64,000 nt of DNA, from assembly GCA_026214975.1 (NCBI GenBank), contig JAOBSW010000250.1, positions 25,861 to 89,860 of the forward strand, read 5' to 3'. Position 1 is the first letter of the stretch. Every line of letters begins with the position of its first letter. Under the pieces are notes generated by a model that worked only from the letters and a program-made list of their open reading frames with translations, did not search any database and had not been told where the DNA came from. The stretch comes from Gentiana macrophylla. Its lineage: Eukaryota; Streptophyta; Magnoliopsida; Gentianales; Gentianaceae. Both the position numbers and the translations under genes were made by a program. Positions 61,201 to 64,000 of this stretch are shown here, in pieces.

Positions 61201-64000
61201 GGGTTTACAACTTTTTGTATATAAAATTATAGCAGAGTTTACTCGAAATGGGATTTTACAAATTTTTGTATATAACGGTAGTAAAGTTTACTCAAAATGA
61301 GGTTTTACAACTTTTTGTAATTGTATAGTAGATTTTACTCAAAACGGGGGTTTACAAATTTTTGTATATCATTGTATTAGTGTTTACTCAAAACGGCGGT
61401 TTACAACATTTTTATATAATTTTATAGTAGAGTTTACTCAAAACAGGGGTTTACAACTTTTTGTATATAAAATTATAGTAGTGTTTACTCAAAACGGGGT
61501 TTACAACTTTTTGTATATAATTTTAGTATAGTTTACTCAAAAAGAGTGTTTACAACTTTTTGTATATAATTCTATTAGAGTTTACTCAAAATAGGGGTTT
61601 ACAATTTTTTGTATTTGATTGTTGTAGAGTATACTCAAACCGGGGGTTTACAACCTTTTTTGTATATTAATGAAGTAGAGTTTACTCAAAATGGGGGTTT
61701 ACAACTTTTTGTATATAATTGTATAGCAGAGTTTACTCGAACCAGGAGGTTTCAACTTTTTTTATATAATAGTAGAGATTACTCAAAACGGGGGTTAACA
61801 ACTTTTTGTACATAATTGTATAGCATAGTTTACTCGAAACGGGGGTTTACAACTTTTTGTATATAAAATTATAGCAGAGTTTACTCGAAATGGGGGTTTA
61901 CAAATATTTGTATATAATGGTAGTAAAGTTTACTCAAAATGGGGGTTTACAACTTTTTGTATATAATTGTATAGTAGATTTTACACAAAACTGGGGTTTA
62001 CCACTTTTTGTATATAATTGTAGTAGAGTTTACTCAAACGGGGGTTTACAACTTTTTGTATATAACTGTACAGTAGAGAAACTCAAAACATGGGTGTACA
62101 ATTTTTTGTATATAATTGTAGTCGCGTTTACTCAAACAGGGGTTTACAACTTCTTGTATATAAGCGTATAGTAGTGCTTACTCAAAATGGGGGTTTACAA
62201 CTTTTTGTATATAATTGTTGTAGAGTTTACTCAAAACGGTGGTTTACTAATTTTTGTATATAAATGTATAGTTGTTTTGACTCAAAACAGGGGTTTACAA
62301 CTTTTTGTATGTAATTGTAGTAGAGTTACTCAAAACAGGAGTTTACCACTTTTTGTGTTTAATGGTATAGTAGAGTTTACTCAAAACAGGGGTTTAGAAC
62401 TCTTTTGTATAATTGCTGTAGAATTTACTCGAACCGGGGGTTCACAACTTTTTTTATATAATTGTATCGTAGAGTTTACTCGAAACAGGGGTTTACCACT
62501 TTTTGTGTATAATTTAGTAGAGTTTCTCAAAACGGGGGTTTACAACTTTTTGTATATCATTGTATTAGAGTTTACTCAAAATAGGGATTTTCAACATTTT
62601 TATATAATTGTATAGTAGAGTTTACTCAAAACGGGGGTTAACAACTTTTTGTATATGAAATTATAGTAGTGTATACTCAAAATGGGTGTGTACAACTTTT
62701 TGTATATAATTGTATTAGAGTTTACACAAAACAGGGATTTACAAGTTTTTGTATATAATTGTAGTCGAGTTTACTCAAAACGGGGGTTTACAATTTCTTG
62801 CATATAATCGTATAGTAGAGTTTACTCAAAACGGGGGTTTAAAACTTTTTGTATATAAAATTATAGTAGACTTTACTCAAAATGGGGGTTTACAACGTTT
62901 TGTATATAATCGTAGTCGAGTTTACTCAAAACGGTGGTTTACGACTTTTTGTATATAATTATATAGTAGATTTGACTCACACTGGGGGTTTACAACTTTT
63001 TGTATATAATTGTTGTAGAGTTACTCAAAACAGGGGTTTACCGCTTTTTGTGTATAATGGTATAGTAGAGTTTACTCAAAATAGGGGTTAGAACTTTTTT
63101 GTATAATTGCTATAGAATTTACTCGATCCGGGGGTTCACAACTTTTTGTATATAATTGTATCGTAGAGTTTACTCGAAACAGGGGTTTACAACTTTTTGT
63201 GTATAATTTAGTAGAGTTTCTCAAAACGGGGGTTTACAACTTTTTATATATTATTGTATTAGAGTTTACTCAAAATGGGGATTTACATGTTTTTTATATA
63301 ATTGTATAGTAGAGTTTACTTAAAATGAGGGTTAACAACTTTTTGTATATAAAATTATAGTAGTGTATACTCAAAATGGGAGTGTTCCACTTTTTGTATA
63401 TAATTGTATTAGAGTTTACACAAAACGGGGGTTTAGAACTTTTTGTCTATAATTGTTGTAGAATTTACTCGAAACAGGGGTTTACAACTTTTTGTAAATA
63501 ATTGTAGTAAAGTTTACTCAAAATAGGGGTTTACAACTTTTTGTATATAATTGTAGTAAAGTTTACTCAAAATAGGGGTTTACAACTTTTTGTATATAGT
63601 TGTACAGTAGATTATACTCAAAACGGGGGTTTACAACTTTTTGAACATAATTATATAGCATAGTTTACTTCAAACAAGGGTTTACAACTTTCTGTATATA
63701 AAATTATAGGAAAGTTTACTCGAAATAGGGGTTTAAAATTTTTTGTATATAATTGTAGTAAAATTAACTCAAAATGGTGGTTTACGACTTTTTGTATATA
63801 ATTGTATAGTAGATTTTACTCAAAACGGTGGTTTACAACTTTTTGTATATAATTGTAGTAGTGTTTACTCAAACAGTGGTTTACAACTTTTTTGTATATA
63901 ATTGTACAGTAGTGTTTACTCAAAACGGGGGTTTACAACTTGTTGTATATAATTGTTGTCGAGTTTACTCAAAACAGGGGTTTATAACATTTTGTATATA
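58216..64000. repeat. Tandem satellite array, continuation of subfamily II
   Basis: The array resumes with the second GTTTA copy and finishes the interrupted 1.3-kb unit by about 58521. It then carries the same variant monomers as the middle block: GATTTGACTC, TATAATCG, TATCATTGTATTAGAG and TTTACTCGAAAC. The CTTCTTGCATATAATCG landmark recurs near 59.27, 59.97 and 62.80 kb, so the long higher-order pattern continues with changed spacing. It runs off the right edge. No gene is seen. Confidence 0.96.
60486..60960. repeat. Local 198-199-bp tandem repeat of four monomers
   Basis: A four-monomer block beginning GTGTTTATTCAAAAAGGGGG occurs at 60486, 60684 and 60883; the third copy is partial. Each contains GTAGAGCTCACACAAAA, TTTTTCTATATGATTGTACT and TTTACATACACCGGGGG, variants not seen elsewhere in the window. 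The copies are almost identical, so the duplication is recent. Confidence 0.88.

Noticed and set aside
1..64000. G-quadruplex array from the G run in each monomer
   Set aside because: G runs are about 50 bp apart, far beyond usual loop lengths, and alternate with CGGGG, AGGGG and GAGGG variants. I see no compact four-run motif.

Overview
This window is plant repetitive DNA with no recognisable host gene. Two things point to a plant. The bulk is a long AT-rich tandem satellite, and it is interrupted by plant-type LTR retrotransposons: one Ty1/copia element of the Sirevirus kind with an initiator-Met tRNA primer site, and LTRs of a Ty3/gypsy-like element with an Asp-tRNA primer site. I cannot name the species. 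The setting looks like pericentromeric or other satellite heterochromatin, which is inference.

Layout. (1) 1-19869: tandem array of 49/51-bp monomers, subfamily I, with larger duplicated blocks; 6446-10452 reads X-Y-X-X-Y. (2) 19870-33608: a decayed Sirevirus-type Ty1/copia element on the minus strand. Its 5' LTR is on the right and its 3' LTR on the left. From right to left it holds PBS, gag with zinc knuckles, protease, integrase, RT, RNase H, a spacer, an envelope-like region and the PPT. All coding parts are frame-broken. (3) 33609-54968: the same satellite as a second subfamily, with higher-order repeats of about 3.0-3.6 kb and then of 1.25-1.30 kb. (4) 54969-58215: a 3.25-kb palindrome made of two inverted LTRs about 1.59 kb long, facing each other across 53 bp that carries most of an Asp-tRNA primer site. 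It is flanked by a perfect 5-bp duplication (GTTTA) and splits a 1.3-kb satellite unit exactly. (5) 58216-64000: the satellite resumes, including a local 198-bp repeat.

The many satellite reading frames exist because 51 is a multiple of 3 and one frame lacks stops; they are not genes.

The two observations most worth checking are the U3-to-U3 LTR palindrome, which looks like an aberrant reverse-transcription product that was integrated, and a sequence anomaly focused on CAG/CTG. The anomaly separates the paired LTRs, alters the copia PBS and the protease active site, and recurs in the unrelated gypsy-like LTRs. It suggests context-dependent base-calling or polishing error at CHG sites, or an unusual mutation process.
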